Positions 36,240 through 44,572 of a stretch of DNA of 64,000 nt are shown here, one piece after another; position 1 is the stretch's first letter; every line of letters begins with the position of its first letter. A program made the position numbers and the translations under genes. This DNA comes from Sulfurovum sp. (GTDB lineage: Bacteria > Campylobacterota > Campylobacteria > Campylobacterales > Sulfurovaceae), in assembly GCA_020525365.1 (NCBI GenBank), contig JAIZOF010000001.1:1201456-1265455 (forward strand). The letters are read 5' to 3'. Below the pieces are notes generated by a model. It was given only the letters and a program-made list of their open reading frames with translations. It was not told the DNA's origin and ran no database searches.

Positions 36240-36253
36240 CAGTCAAGTGACTG
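36240..36253. other. Small perfect hairpin after sucD
   Basis: CAGTCA-AG-TGACTG, a 6-bp stem with a 2-base loop, lies about 30 bases past the sucD stop (minus strand), within a wider imperfect pairing of AGGAG near 36230 with CTCCT near 36260. It may mark the 3' end of the sucCD message. No clear T run. Confidence 0.35.
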
Positions 36254-36284
36254 AAAAACTCCTCCGAAGATTTAGTGAAGAAAG

Positions 36285-37157
36285 TTACCTGGAAAGAACC
36301 TCTTTGACAGCCTTGCCAATCTCTGCTGGAGAGACTACAACTTTTACACCTGCTGCCTCAAGTGCATCCATTTTCTCTTTTGCTGTACCAGCACTTCCTG
36401 AAACAATTGCACCTGCATGTCCCATTCTTTTACCTTTAGGTGCAGTCTGTCCTGCAATAAAAGCAACTACTGGTTTGGTAATGTTCTCTTTGATAAATTT
36501 TGCTGCTTGAATCTCAAGATCTCCACCAATCTCTCCAATCATTACAATTGCTTCTGTCTGAGGATCTGCCTCGAACATAGGAAGAAGCTGTTTGTAACTC
36601 AAACCGATAATTGGGTCACCACCAATACCTACTGCAGTAGTAATACCATAGCCCTCTTTGACTACCTGATTTGCACCTTCATAAGTAAGTGTACCAGACT
36701 TGGAGATAAGACCAACATTTCCTTTCTTAAAAATGTTTCCAGGCATAATCCCAATTTTACATTCTCCAGCAGTAATAACACCTGGGCAGTTAGGTCCAAT
36801 GGTCATCATGCCATGTTTCACTGCATAGGCTTTTGCCATCTGCATGTCACGTACCGGTGCGCCTTCTGTAATGATAACAGCAAGCTCAATACCTGCATCT
36901 GCTGCTTCCATTACAGCATCAGCAACAAATGCAGGTGGAACAAATACCATAGAGACAGTTGCGCCTGTTGTGTCAACTGCATCTTTCACTGTATTAAAAA
37001 CAGGCTTTCCAAGATGCTTCTGACCACCCTTATTTGGTGTTACACCACCAACAATATTTGTTCCATATGCCAAACACTGTTCTGCATGAAATGTTCCTTC
37101 GCTTCCCGTGAAGCCTTGCACTATGACTTTTGTGTCCTTGTTTACCAAAATACTCAT
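36285..37157 (-). CDS. sucD: Succinyl-CoA ligase, alpha subunit
   Basis: Converts succinyl-CoA and succinate with phosphorylation of ADP or GDP (reversible, so used in either direction of the TCA cycle). The 290-residue subunit has the CoA-binding [15 protein letters not shown] and the phosphohistidine loop [12 protein letters not shown] near residue 245. The start overlaps the sucC stop (shared base), as usual for this pair. Confidence 0.97.
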   Translation of the reverse strand: MSILVNKDTKVIVQGFTGSEGTFHAEQCLAYGTNIVGGVTPNKGGQKHLGKPVFNTVKDAVDTTGATVSMVFVPPAFVADAVMEAADAGIELAVIITEGAPVRDMQMAKAYAVKHGMMTIGPNCPGVITAGECKIGIMPGNIFKKGNVGLISKSGTLTYEGANQVVKEGYGITTAVGIGGDPIIGLSYKQLLPMFEADPQTEAIVMIGEIGGDLEIQAAKFIKENITKPVVAFIAGQTAPKGKRMGHAGAIVSGSAGTAKEKMDALEAAGVKVVVSPAEIGKAVKEVLSR

Positions 37158-38332
37158 TATAGCCCTCCTTTTGCTGCTGCAACCGCTTTAGCCGCACCAT
37201 CTGCCAGGTCTGTTGCAGGAATGACATTATCAATATTTGCATTTTTCAAAATCTCTGCTGCTTCAGGAGCATTGGTTCCATCAAGTCTTACAACAACAGG
37301 TACGCTAACATCAACCATTTTTGTTGCCTCAAGAATACCATTCGCAATTCTATCACAACGTACAATGCCACCAAAGATATTGACAAAAATTGCCTTAACC
37401 TTTGGATTTTTGAGGATAATCTCAAACCCTTTTGCCACTGTCTCCGCATTGGCTTTACCACCAACATCAAGGAAGTTTGCTGGTGTTCCACCCATATAGT
37501 TAATCGTATCCATGGTACCCATTGCCAGCCCTGCACCATTGACCATGCAACCAATCTCTCCATCAAGTGCAATATAACTCAATCCGTAACGCGCTGCTTC
37601 TCTCTCATCAGGATCCTCTTCGGAGATATCTCTCATCTCTTCAATTTCAGAGTGTCTGTAAAGTGCAGAGTCATCAAAGCCCATCTTACCATCAAGTGCA
37701 AGGAAATTACCACTACCTGTTTTAATAAGTGGGTTAATCTCAATCATTTCTGCATCTTTATCCATATAGACTTTGTAAAGTTTGGAAGCAAAATCCATAA
37801 ACTTTTTTTGTTCATTTTTATCTGTAATATTAAGACCAAAAATAAGTTCTCTGGCGTGGAATCCCTGAAATCCAATTGCAGGATCAACTACAACTTTTAC
37901 AATCTTCTCGGGAGTCTCTTCCGCTACTTTCTCAATTTCCATACCACCTTCCGTGGAAGCCATGATTACCGGCATCTCTTTTGCCCTATCAAGCACCACA
38001 CCAAGATAGAGCTCATCTTTAATGTCTGCACCCTCTTCAATATATACTTTTTGTACCAGTTTTCCCTCAGGACCAGTCTGGTGTGTAACCAATGTCATAC
38101 CAAGAATCTCTCCTGCAAGTACCTCAACCTCTTCGATAGACTTGGCAAGCTTCACGCCACCACCAAGTCCTCTACCTCCAGCATGGATCTGTGCTTTAAC
38201 AACCCAAATATTCCCGCCAAGTTCATGTGCTGCTCTCACCGCTTCTTCAGGTGTATTTGCAACAATTCCTCTTGGTGTTGGCACACCGTACTGAGCAAAA
38301 ATCTGCTTTGCCTGATACTCATGAATATTCAT
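37157..38332 (-). CDS. sucC: Succinyl-CoA ligase, beta subunit
   Basis: ATP-grasp subunit of 391 residues. Motifs are [38 protein letters not shown], and the C-terminal [17 protein letters not shown] with the nucleotide power helix. The start at 38332 (MNIHEYQAK) is preferred over an in-frame ATG at 38350, because AAAAAGGAG lies directly upstream and all family members begin MNIHEYQ. Confidence 0.97.
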   Translation of the reverse strand: MNIHEYQAKQIFAQYGVPTPRGIVANTPEEAVRAAHELGGNIWVVKAQIHAGGRGLGGGVKLAKSIEEVEVLAGEILGMTLVTHQTGPEGKLVQKVYIEEGADIKDELYLGVVLDRAKEMPVIMASTEGGMEIEKVAEETPEKIVKVVVDPAIGFQGFHARELIFGLNITDKNEQKKFMDFASKLYKVYMDKDAEMIEINPLIKTGSGNFLALDGKMGFDDSALYRHSEIEEMRDISEEDPDEREAARYGLSYIALDGEIGCMVNGAGLAMGTMDTINYMGGTPANFLDVGGKANAETVAKGFEIILKNPKVKAIFVNIFGGIVRCDRIANGILEATKMVDVSVPVVVRLDGTNAPEAAEILKNANIDNVIPATDLADGAAKAVAAAKGGL

Positions 38333-38463
38333 GCAGTCTCCTTTTTTCAATAAGTTTTTACATTATACGCCTACTATAAACAATAAGTGATTAATTGCAT
38401 TATCGTAGAGGGTGAATTACAGAAAGTGGTAATTTTTTACACAGTTTAGAGGAAGTGGAGAGT

Positions 38464-38490
38464 AGAAAGATAGCAAAATACTATCTTTCT
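38464..38490. terminator. Perfect 10-bp hairpin between fumC and sucC
   Basis: AGAAAGATAG (38464-38473) and CTATCTTTCT (38481-38490) form a perfect stem with a 7-base loop just downstream of the fumC stop on the minus strand. There is no long T run, so it may be a processing or stability hairpin within the TCA cluster. Confidence 0.5.
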
Positions 38491-38512
38491 ATCTAAAAAT
38501 ATATCATACTGT

Positions 38513-39910
38513 TTAGGCTTTAGGAGAGATCATCTCTTTGGGCTGAACATACTTCTCAAACTCCTCTTCTGTCAATAAGCCTAATTTAACTGCTTCCTCT
38601 TTAAGTGTTGTACCATTTGTATGTGCTGTTTTAGCAATCTTGGCAGCATTCTCGTACCCAATATATGGATTAAGTGCGGTCACCAACATCAGTGAATCAT
38701 TAAGGAACTTTTCAATCTTCTCTTCAATGGGTTCAATGCCTACAACACAGTTAGTATCAAAGCTTCTCATAGAGTCAGCCAGTAGTCTAACAGACTGGAG
38801 AATATTGTAAGCAATGACAGGCTTAAATACATTTAACTCAAAGTTTCCCTGTGATGCAGCAAATCCAACAGCTGCATCATTTCCCATCACCTGCACGGCA
38901 ACCATTGTAATTGCTTCTGCTTGTGTTGGATTGACCTTGCCTGGCATAATAGAGGAGCCAGGCTCATTAGCAGGGATAGATATCTCGCCAACTCCACAAC
39001 GAGGACCAGATGCTAACCATCTAACATCATTGGCAATCTTCATCAAGTTTGCTGCCAACGCTTTAAGTGCTCCAGAAAGTACCACTTCTGCATCATGTCC
39101 TGTAAGTGCATGGAACTTGTTGGGCTGAGAAACAAACCCATAGTTTTTCTCCATGAAACAATTGAGCTGTGTCGCAACATCCTCAGAAAACTTAGGGTGT
39201 GAGTTAAGTCCGGTACCCACTGCTGTGCCACCAATAGCAAGCTCTTTAACATAAACCAATGCATCTTCAATCTGCTTGAGGTTTGTTTCAAGCATTGCTA
39301 CATAGCCACTAATCTCTTGACCAAGGGTTAATGGTGTCGCATCTTGCAGGTGCGTACGACCAATCTTAACAATATCTTCAAATGCTTTGGACTTTGTTTC
39401 AAGTGTCCCTTTAAGTTGCTTAAGTGCAGGAATCAAGTTGTCTGTTACGGCAACCACTTCAGCAATACGCATCCCTGTTGGGTAAGTATCATTAGAACTC
39501 TGTCCTTTGTTAACATCATCATTGGGGTGCACCAAATACTCTTTAGTAAAATCACCACCGAGAATCTCTGTGGCTTTATTGGCAATCACTTCATTCATGT
39601 TCATGTTTGACTGTGTTCCAGAGCCCGTCTGCCAGACTACCAGCGGAAAATGGTCATCAAGCTCCCCAGAGAGTACACTGTCACATGCCTTTCTAATCGC
39701 TTCAGTCTTATTGTCTTCAAGACGTCCCAGTTTATTGTTTACCAATGCACATGCCTTCTTGAGATTAGCAAATCCATAGACAACCTCCATTGGCATCTTC
39801 TCTTCACCAATCTGAAAATTCTGTACCGAGCGTTGTGTCTGCGCTGCCCAATATTTAGTTGCAGGTACTTGCATTTCTCCCATTGTATCTTTTTCGATTC
39901 TATATTCCAT
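38513..39910 (-). CDS. fumC: Fumarate hydratase, class II
   Basis: Reversible hydration of fumarate to malate. The 465-residue protein has the fumarase/aspartase signature [13 protein letters not shown], plus [32 protein letters not shown] and [12 protein letters not shown] with the catalytic residues. It lacks the Fe-S cluster of class I enzymes. It is 12 bases from the mdh gene, in a likely operon. Confidence 0.95.
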   Translation of the reverse strand: MEYRIEKDTMGEMQVPATKYWAAQTQRSVQNFQIGEEKMPMEVVYGFANLKKACALVNNKLGRLEDNKTEAIRKACDSVLSGELDDHFPLVVWQTGSGTQSNMNMNEVIANKATEILGGDFTKEYLVHPNDDVNKGQSSNDTYPTGMRIAEVVAVTDNLIPALKQLKGTLETKSKAFEDIVKIGRTHLQDATPLTLGQEISGYVAMLETNLKQIEDALVYVKELAIGGTAVGTGLNSHPKFSEDVATQLNCFMEKNYGFVSQPNKFHALTGHDAEVVLSGALKALAANLMKIANDVRWLASGPRCGVGEISIPANEPGSSIMPGKVNPTQAEAITMVAVQVMGNDAAVGFAASQGNFELNVFKPVIAYNILQSVRLLADSMRSFDTNCVVGIEPIEEKIEKFLNDSLMLVTALNPYIGYENAAKIAKTAHTNGTTLKEEAVKLGLLTEEEFEKYVQPKEMISPKA

Positions 39911-39922
39911 TACTATTTTCTC

Positions 39923-40867
39923 CTACTTAAAAAATTGGTTTTTCTTGAGTATATTAATACTGTTTTTAATACCGTCTATAGATATTTTAAATTTGGCTAC
40001 TATCTCCTTATCCAGTACCATTTCAATAATCTGCTCTACACCATTCTTGCCAAGCACAATGGGTACACCCACAGAAACATCACGATAGCCATACTCTCCA
40101 TCGAGCAACACAGATGATGAAACAACCACCTTGGCGTCATTGAGGATTGCTTCAACCATATGAGCAATTGCTCTACCTGGCCCATAATAGCCTGAAGTAC
40201 CCAAATGCTCAACAATTTCTGCACCACCATTCTTGGTTCGTTCAATAATCTGTGCCATCTCCTCTTTACTCAATAGTTCAGATATATTGATTGATTCTAC
40301 CTGTACTTTCTGTGGAAGCGGAATCATATTCTCTCCATGATCACCAATAACCAAGGTACCAATCTGCCCCATACCATAACCAAGTTTTTTATATATCTGG
40401 TATGCCATACGTGCACCATCAAGTGCACCAGAGAGCCCAATAATACGATTACGTTCCCAGCCTGTTATCTTGTGAATGATATAGCTCATCACATCAAGTG
40501 GATTAGAGACACAGATAATGATTGCATCAGGAGAGTACTTCATGACATCTTTGACGACACTTTTAATAATCTTGGCATTAATCATTAAAAGATCCTCTCG
40601 TGTCATATCTCCTTTACGTGGTACTCCTGCTGTAATGACTACAATATCGCAATTACTTATCTCAGCTGGTGTTTCAGCTGCTGTAATAATGGTATTATTA
40701 GGTGCATAGTAGGCTGATTGGGCAATATCAATTGCCTTACCTCTAGCCACACCTTCTGTGATATCAAAGAGTACAATCTCACCACACGTCCCCATCATAC
40801 TCAAACTGTATGCTGCTGTAGCACCAACTGCTCCAACGCCAATAATCCCTACTTTAGGGTTTGCCAT
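39923..40867 (-). CDS. mdh: Malate dehydrogenase, NAD-type
   Basis: A 314-residue LDH-like malate dehydrogenase. The nucleotide fold reads GVGAVGATAAYSL and ends its second strand in VLFD, where the Asp selects NAD. Substrate specificity is shown by RKGDMTREDLL, with the Arg pair of malate enzymes, and the catalytic His is in IGDHGENMIPL. It lies three bases downstream of a second malate-dehydrogenase-like gene, its paralogue. Confidence 0.93.
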   Translation of the reverse strand: MANPKVGIIGVGAVGATAAYSLSMMGTCGEIVLFDITEGVARGKAIDIAQSAYYAPNNTIITAAETPAEISNCDIVVITAGVPRKGDMTREDLLMINAKIIKSVVKDVMKYSPDAIIICVSNPLDVMSYIIHKITGWERNRIIGLSGALDGARMAYQIYKKLGYGMGQIGTLVIGDHGENMIPLPQKVQVESINISELLSKEEMAQIIERTKNGGAEIVEHLGTSGYYGPGRAIAHMVEAILNDAKVVVSSSVLLDGEYGYRDVSVGVPIVLGKNGVEQIIEMVLDKEIVAKFKISIDGIKNSINILKKNQFFK

Positions 40868-40870
40868 AGC

Positions 40871-41842
40871 CTATGATTTCCCTTCTTTAAGATCATTGAA
40901 AAATTTGAGCTTATAGAGTGTATCTATCATCTCTTGTACGGAAGCGACCGAATCTTTAAAACGTTTCTGTTGAAGTGGTTTTAATGTCATATTGATTACC
41001 TGCTCTGCACCACCAGAACCAATCATTACCGGTACACCAGAGACAATATCTGAGTAACCATAATCATCCTTAAGCATAATTGCACAAGAGTGTATCTGAT
41101 TAGTATCTTTAAGAATCGCCTCAACCATAACTGTTGTAGACTTTGCTGGCGCATAATAGGCAGAGCCATTTCCTAAAAAATTTACTATCTCTGCACCACC
41201 ATTACGTGTCTTGCGTACAATCTCGACAATCTCTTCACTGTCAAGCAGATCTTCAATAGGTACACCCGCTACGGTGGTAAATTTTGGAAGTGGTACCATC
41301 GTATCACCATGACCACCCATTACTGTCGCACGAACCTGCCCTGCACCATACTGAAGCTTTTCGTAAATGAAATGTGCCATACGTGCCGCATCAAGAATAC
41401 CAGCCATTCCAAGTACCCTTTCTCTTGGAAAACCAGTATATCTAAGTGCCACATAGGTCATCGCATCAAGTGGATTAGACACCACAATCACAATGGCATT
41501 TGGTGCATACTCCTTAATCATTAATGCATAGTTTTTTACAATATCTGCATTTTTTAACAGCAGATCATCACGACTCATTCCTGGTGTACGTGGTGCTCCT
41601 GCTGTAATGATAACTACTTCCGAGTCAGTAAGATCCTCTGGTCCTCTTGCCGCACGTACGATAGTGTGCTGTCTTGCTGCGTTAGCAGCTTGTGACATAT
41701 CAAGAGCTTTCCCTTTGGCAACATCTTTATTTCGACCATAAAGTGTGACATGGTGGCAGGCACCATTCATTGCCAAAATAAATGCAACAGTCGAGCCAAA
41801 ATTTCCAGTACCAATAACGGTGACTTTTTTTCCTTTTGCCAT
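40871..41842 (-). CDS. Second malate dehydrogenase, probably NADP-type
   Basis: A 323-residue paralogue of the adjacent mdh. It keeps the fold GTGNFGSTVAF, the malate-type RTPGMSRDDLL, and the catalytic His in MGGHGDTMVPL. Aligned over the first 26 residues of the Rossmann motif, the Asp at the end of strand two (VLFD) is replaced by Gly and followed by Arg-Asn (VTLYGRN), the change seen in NADP-preferring dehydrogenases. The start at 41842 is preferred to 41923 because GAGAGG precedes MAKGKKVT. The cofactor prediction is an inference. Confidence 0.88.
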   Translation of the reverse strand: MAKGKKVTVIGTGNFGSTVAFILAMNGACHHVTLYGRNKDVAKGKALDMSQAANAARQHTIVRAARGPEDLTDSEVVIITAGAPRTPGMSRDDLLLKNADIVKNYALMIKEYAPNAIVIVVSNPLDAMTYVALRYTGFPRERVLGMAGILDAARMAHFIYEKLQYGAGQVRATVMGGHGDTMVPLPKFTTVAGVPIEDLLDSEEIVEIVRKTRNGGAEIVNFLGNGSAYYAPAKSTTVMVEAILKDTNQIHSCAIMLKDDYGYSDIVSGVPVMIGSGGAEQVINMTLKPLQQKRFKDSVASVQEMIDTLYKLKFFNDLKEGKS

Positions 41843-42073
41843 TTCTATCCTCTCTTCTATTAGATTTTTATAGGATAGACTTACCAGCAAAACATCATTC
41901 ATAACTCCACAGAGAGTTATCAAAAATATTTTGTATTGCTAATGAAGCTCTTATCCTATGTATGAAGTGTTTTGGGTATATAGTTTAGCATAATATACGT
42001 TACAGAGTACAAATTCAGGCTTTTAAATGTATAAAATGGTAACAAGTGCTACTTTTTTGGATAGATTTTTTAG

Positions 42074-42090
42074 AAAAAAAAAGGGGGGGG
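42074..42090. repeat. A9-G8 homopolymer tract in the mdh - icd gap
   Basis: Nine A followed by eight G in the 304-base stretch between icd and the second malate dehydrogenase (41843-42146). On the minus strand it is an upstream C8-T9 run about 230 bases before the dehydrogenase start. Long G/C runs in Campylobacterota can vary in length between cells; no coding effect is evident here. The rest of the gap holds only AT-rich DNA and a small hairpin. Confidence 0.6.
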
Positions 42091-42112
42091 AAACAAATAA
42101 ACTGTATCACTC

Positions 42113-42131
42113 CTCCCAAAAAAGATGGGAG
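42113..42131 (-). terminator. Weak hairpin after icd
   Basis: CTCCCA (42113-42118) and TGGGAG (42126-42131) form a 6-bp stem with an A-rich loop, 16 bases past the icd stop. There is no clear U tail, so this is a tentative terminator. Confidence 0.4.
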
Positions 42132-42146
42132 AATGAACACCGAGAA

Positions 42147-44330
42147 TTAAATAGCATCAATAATTGCATTTAGCGTTGCAGATGGTCTCATTGCAACTTT
42201 TGCTTTGGCATCATCTGGGTGGTAATATCCACCAATATCTTTTGGAGAACCTTCAATCGCAAGAAGTTCGGAAAGAATTTTTTCTTCATTTTTTACCAAT
42301 GCGTCCAAAACTGGTGCAAACTTTCCTGCAAGCTCTGTATCTACAGTTTGAGCGGAGAGTGCTTCTGCCCAGTAACGTGCTACCCAATAATGGGATGCTT
42401 TATTGTCAGGTTCACCACATTTTCTACTTGGCGCCTTATCGTTATCAAGATATCCTTCATTCGCTTTATCGAGTGCCTCTGTCAAGATGCCAATTTTACT
42501 GTCATTGGACTTATTGTACTCCATTCTAAGTGATTCAGCCAGTGCGAGGAACTCACCAAGTGAATCCCATCTAAGGTGTCCCTCTGAAAGAAACTGATCA
42601 ACATGCTTTGGTGCAGAACCACCCGCGCCAGTTTCAAAGAGTCCACCTCCTGCAAGAAGCGGGACGATAGAAAGCATTTTTGCAGAGGTACCAAGCTCAA
42701 GGATAGGATACATATCTGTTAGATGGTCACGTAATACATTTCCAGTTACAGAGATGGTATCTTTTCCAGCCCTAACTCTTTCATTGGTATATTGTGTTGC
42801 AGCTGTTACATCCATAACCTGTATATCAAGACCTGTGGTATCGTGCTCTTTGAGATACTTTTCTACTTTTCTGAGCATCTGTACGTCATGTGCTCTATTT
42901 TTATCAAGCCAAAAGATTGCAGGGTTTCCTGTCAGCCTTGCTCTCTCAACTGCTAGTCTGACCCAATCTTTAATTGGAATATCTTTTGCACGTGACATTC
43001 TCCAGATATCTCCTGCTTCTACTTCATGTTTCATCAGAACATCACCATTAGCACCAATGACTTCAACCACTCCATCTTCAGCAATCTCAAATGTAGTTGG
43101 GTGGGAACCATACTCCTCTGCTTTTTGTGCCATAAGACCAACATTAGAAACGTTACCCATGGTTGTCACATCAAACTGTCCATTTTTCACACAATCTGCT
43201 ACCATCTCTTGATGAAACATCGCATAGGTAGAGTCAGGAACGACTGCCACACACTCATCTGCCGCACCCGTTCTGTCCCACTGTTTACCACCTTCTCTTA
43301 CAACCACTGGCATAGATGCATCAATAATAATGTCATTTGGTGCATTGAAATTGGTGGTACCCTTGTCAGAGTCAACCATAGCGATTCTTGGAGAATCAGA
43401 GTCAATCACTGCTTGAAATGCTGCTTTAATCTCAGCCTCTTTCTCGTGTCCTGCTATCTTCTTCTCGAGGTCAGCCATACCAAGATTCGGATTAACTTCA
43501 AGCTCTTGAAAGAGGTCTGCATATTGAGTAAATACGCTTTCAAAGAAAACTTCAAATGCATGACCGAACATAATAGGGTCAGAGATTTTCATCATAGTCG
43601 CCTTAAGATGAATAGACCATATGACACCTCTCTCTTTGGCTTCATCAATTGTTTTTCTGATAAATGCTCTAAGTGCCTTTGCGGACATAAAAGTACCATC
43701 AAGGATTTCACCATCATGTGCTTGGATACTTTTAAGCTCTTTTTTATTAAGCATAATGGTTACAGTTTGTGCCTTTTCGATAGTAACAGACTGTTCATTG
43801 CCATAAAAGTCACCATTCCCACCCATATGTGCAACATACGCTTTGGAGTTCTCTGCAAATGGCTTAAGTCTATGTGGATGATTTTGTGCATACTTCTTCA
43901 CTGCCGATGCTGCACGTCTATCGGAATTACCTTCTCTAAGTACTGGGTTTACTGCGGAACCAAGACAAGTACTATACTTTGCCTGAATCTCTTTCTCTTC
44001 AGCTGTTTCGGGATTTTCAGGATAATCTGGGATACTAAACCCTTGAGATTGAAGCTCTGCAATACACTCTTTAAGCTGACCAACAGATGCAGAAATATTT
44101 GGAAGCTTAATAATATTTGCCTCAGGCTTAACCACAAGCTCTCCTAGTTTTGCTAGTTCATCTTCTGCAAGACCCATGGCTGCTAATACTCGTGCCGCAA
44201 GAGAGATATCACTCTGCTTGACATCGACACCGACTGCATTTGTAAATTTCTCTACAATTGGTAGCAGTGAGTAGGTTGCCAAAGCTGGCGCTTCATCAAT
44301 TTTTGACCAAATGATAGTTGGTTTAGACAT
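42147..44330 (-). CDS. icd: Isocitrate dehydrogenase (NADP), monomeric type
   Basis: A 727-residue protein, the normal length for the monomeric class (Idh2/IcdII), which is unrelated in length to the 400-residue dimeric class. Conserved segments are PTIIWSKIDEAPALATYSLLP at the start, YAQNHPHRLKPF, HMGGNGDFYGNEQS, VVREGGKQWDRTGA and LAGGGLFETGAGGSAPKHVDQF. In Campylobacterota this enzyme can run in the carboxylating direction of the reductive TCA cycle. It is the upstream end of the TCA cluster; 240 bases of AT-rich DNA without a recognised feature separate it from dnaE. Confidence 0.96.
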   Translation of the reverse strand: MSKPTIIWSKIDEAPALATYSLLPIVEKFTNAVGVDVKQSDISLAARVLAAMGLAEDELAKLGELVVKPEANIIKLPNISASVGQLKECIAELQSQGFSIPDYPENPETAEEKEIQAKYSTCLGSAVNPVLREGNSDRRAASAVKKYAQNHPHRLKPFAENSKAYVAHMGGNGDFYGNEQSVTIEKAQTVTIMLNKKELKSIQAHDGEILDGTFMSAKALRAFIRKTIDEAKERGVIWSIHLKATMMKISDPIMFGHAFEVFFESVFTQYADLFQELEVNPNLGMADLEKKIAGHEKEAEIKAAFQAVIDSDSPRIAMVDSDKGTTNFNAPNDIIIDASMPVVVREGGKQWDRTGAADECVAVVPDSTYAMFHQEMVADCVKNGQFDVTTMGNVSNVGLMAQKAEEYGSHPTTFEIAEDGVVEVIGANGDVLMKHEVEAGDIWRMSRAKDIPIKDWVRLAVERARLTGNPAIFWLDKNRAHDVQMLRKVEKYLKEHDTTGLDIQVMDVTAATQYTNERVRAGKDTISVTGNVLRDHLTDMYPILELGTSAKMLSIVPLLAGGGLFETGAGGSAPKHVDQFLSEGHLRWDSLGEFLALAESLRMEYNKSNDSKIGILTEALDKANEGYLDNDKAPSRKCGEPDNKASHYWVARYWAEALSAQTVDTELAGKFAPVLDALVKNEEKILSELLAIEGSPKDIGGYYHPDDAKAKVAMRPSATLNAIIDAI

Positions 44331-44572
44331 AGTCGATTCCTTATTATTTAAGTTGTTTTGTAAAGGGATTCTAACACAGTTTCAATCATGGAAAAATGAA
44401 TCAAATCGTTTTTACTAAGTTATATGAATTTCTGTTTCTATTTTACCCAAAAATAACGTATCACATACCTTCTAAAAGGGTGGGTGGGTGCCATATTCAG
44501 GCATATCACTTCAAATATATTCAAAAGTGTATTGTATGCTCCTCATGGTAACAGGGTAGCTCTATTTTTATC

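Noticed and set aside
36417-37499. A 360-codon plus-strand frame opposite sucC and sucD
   Set aside because: Fully antisense to two well-supported genes and low-complexity in Cys, Asn and Ser.
43026-44147. A 373-codon plus-strand frame opposite icd
   Set aside because: The strand opposite a strongly conserved 727-residue enzyme; composition is Cys/His/Ile-rich with no domain, as expected of an antisense shadow.
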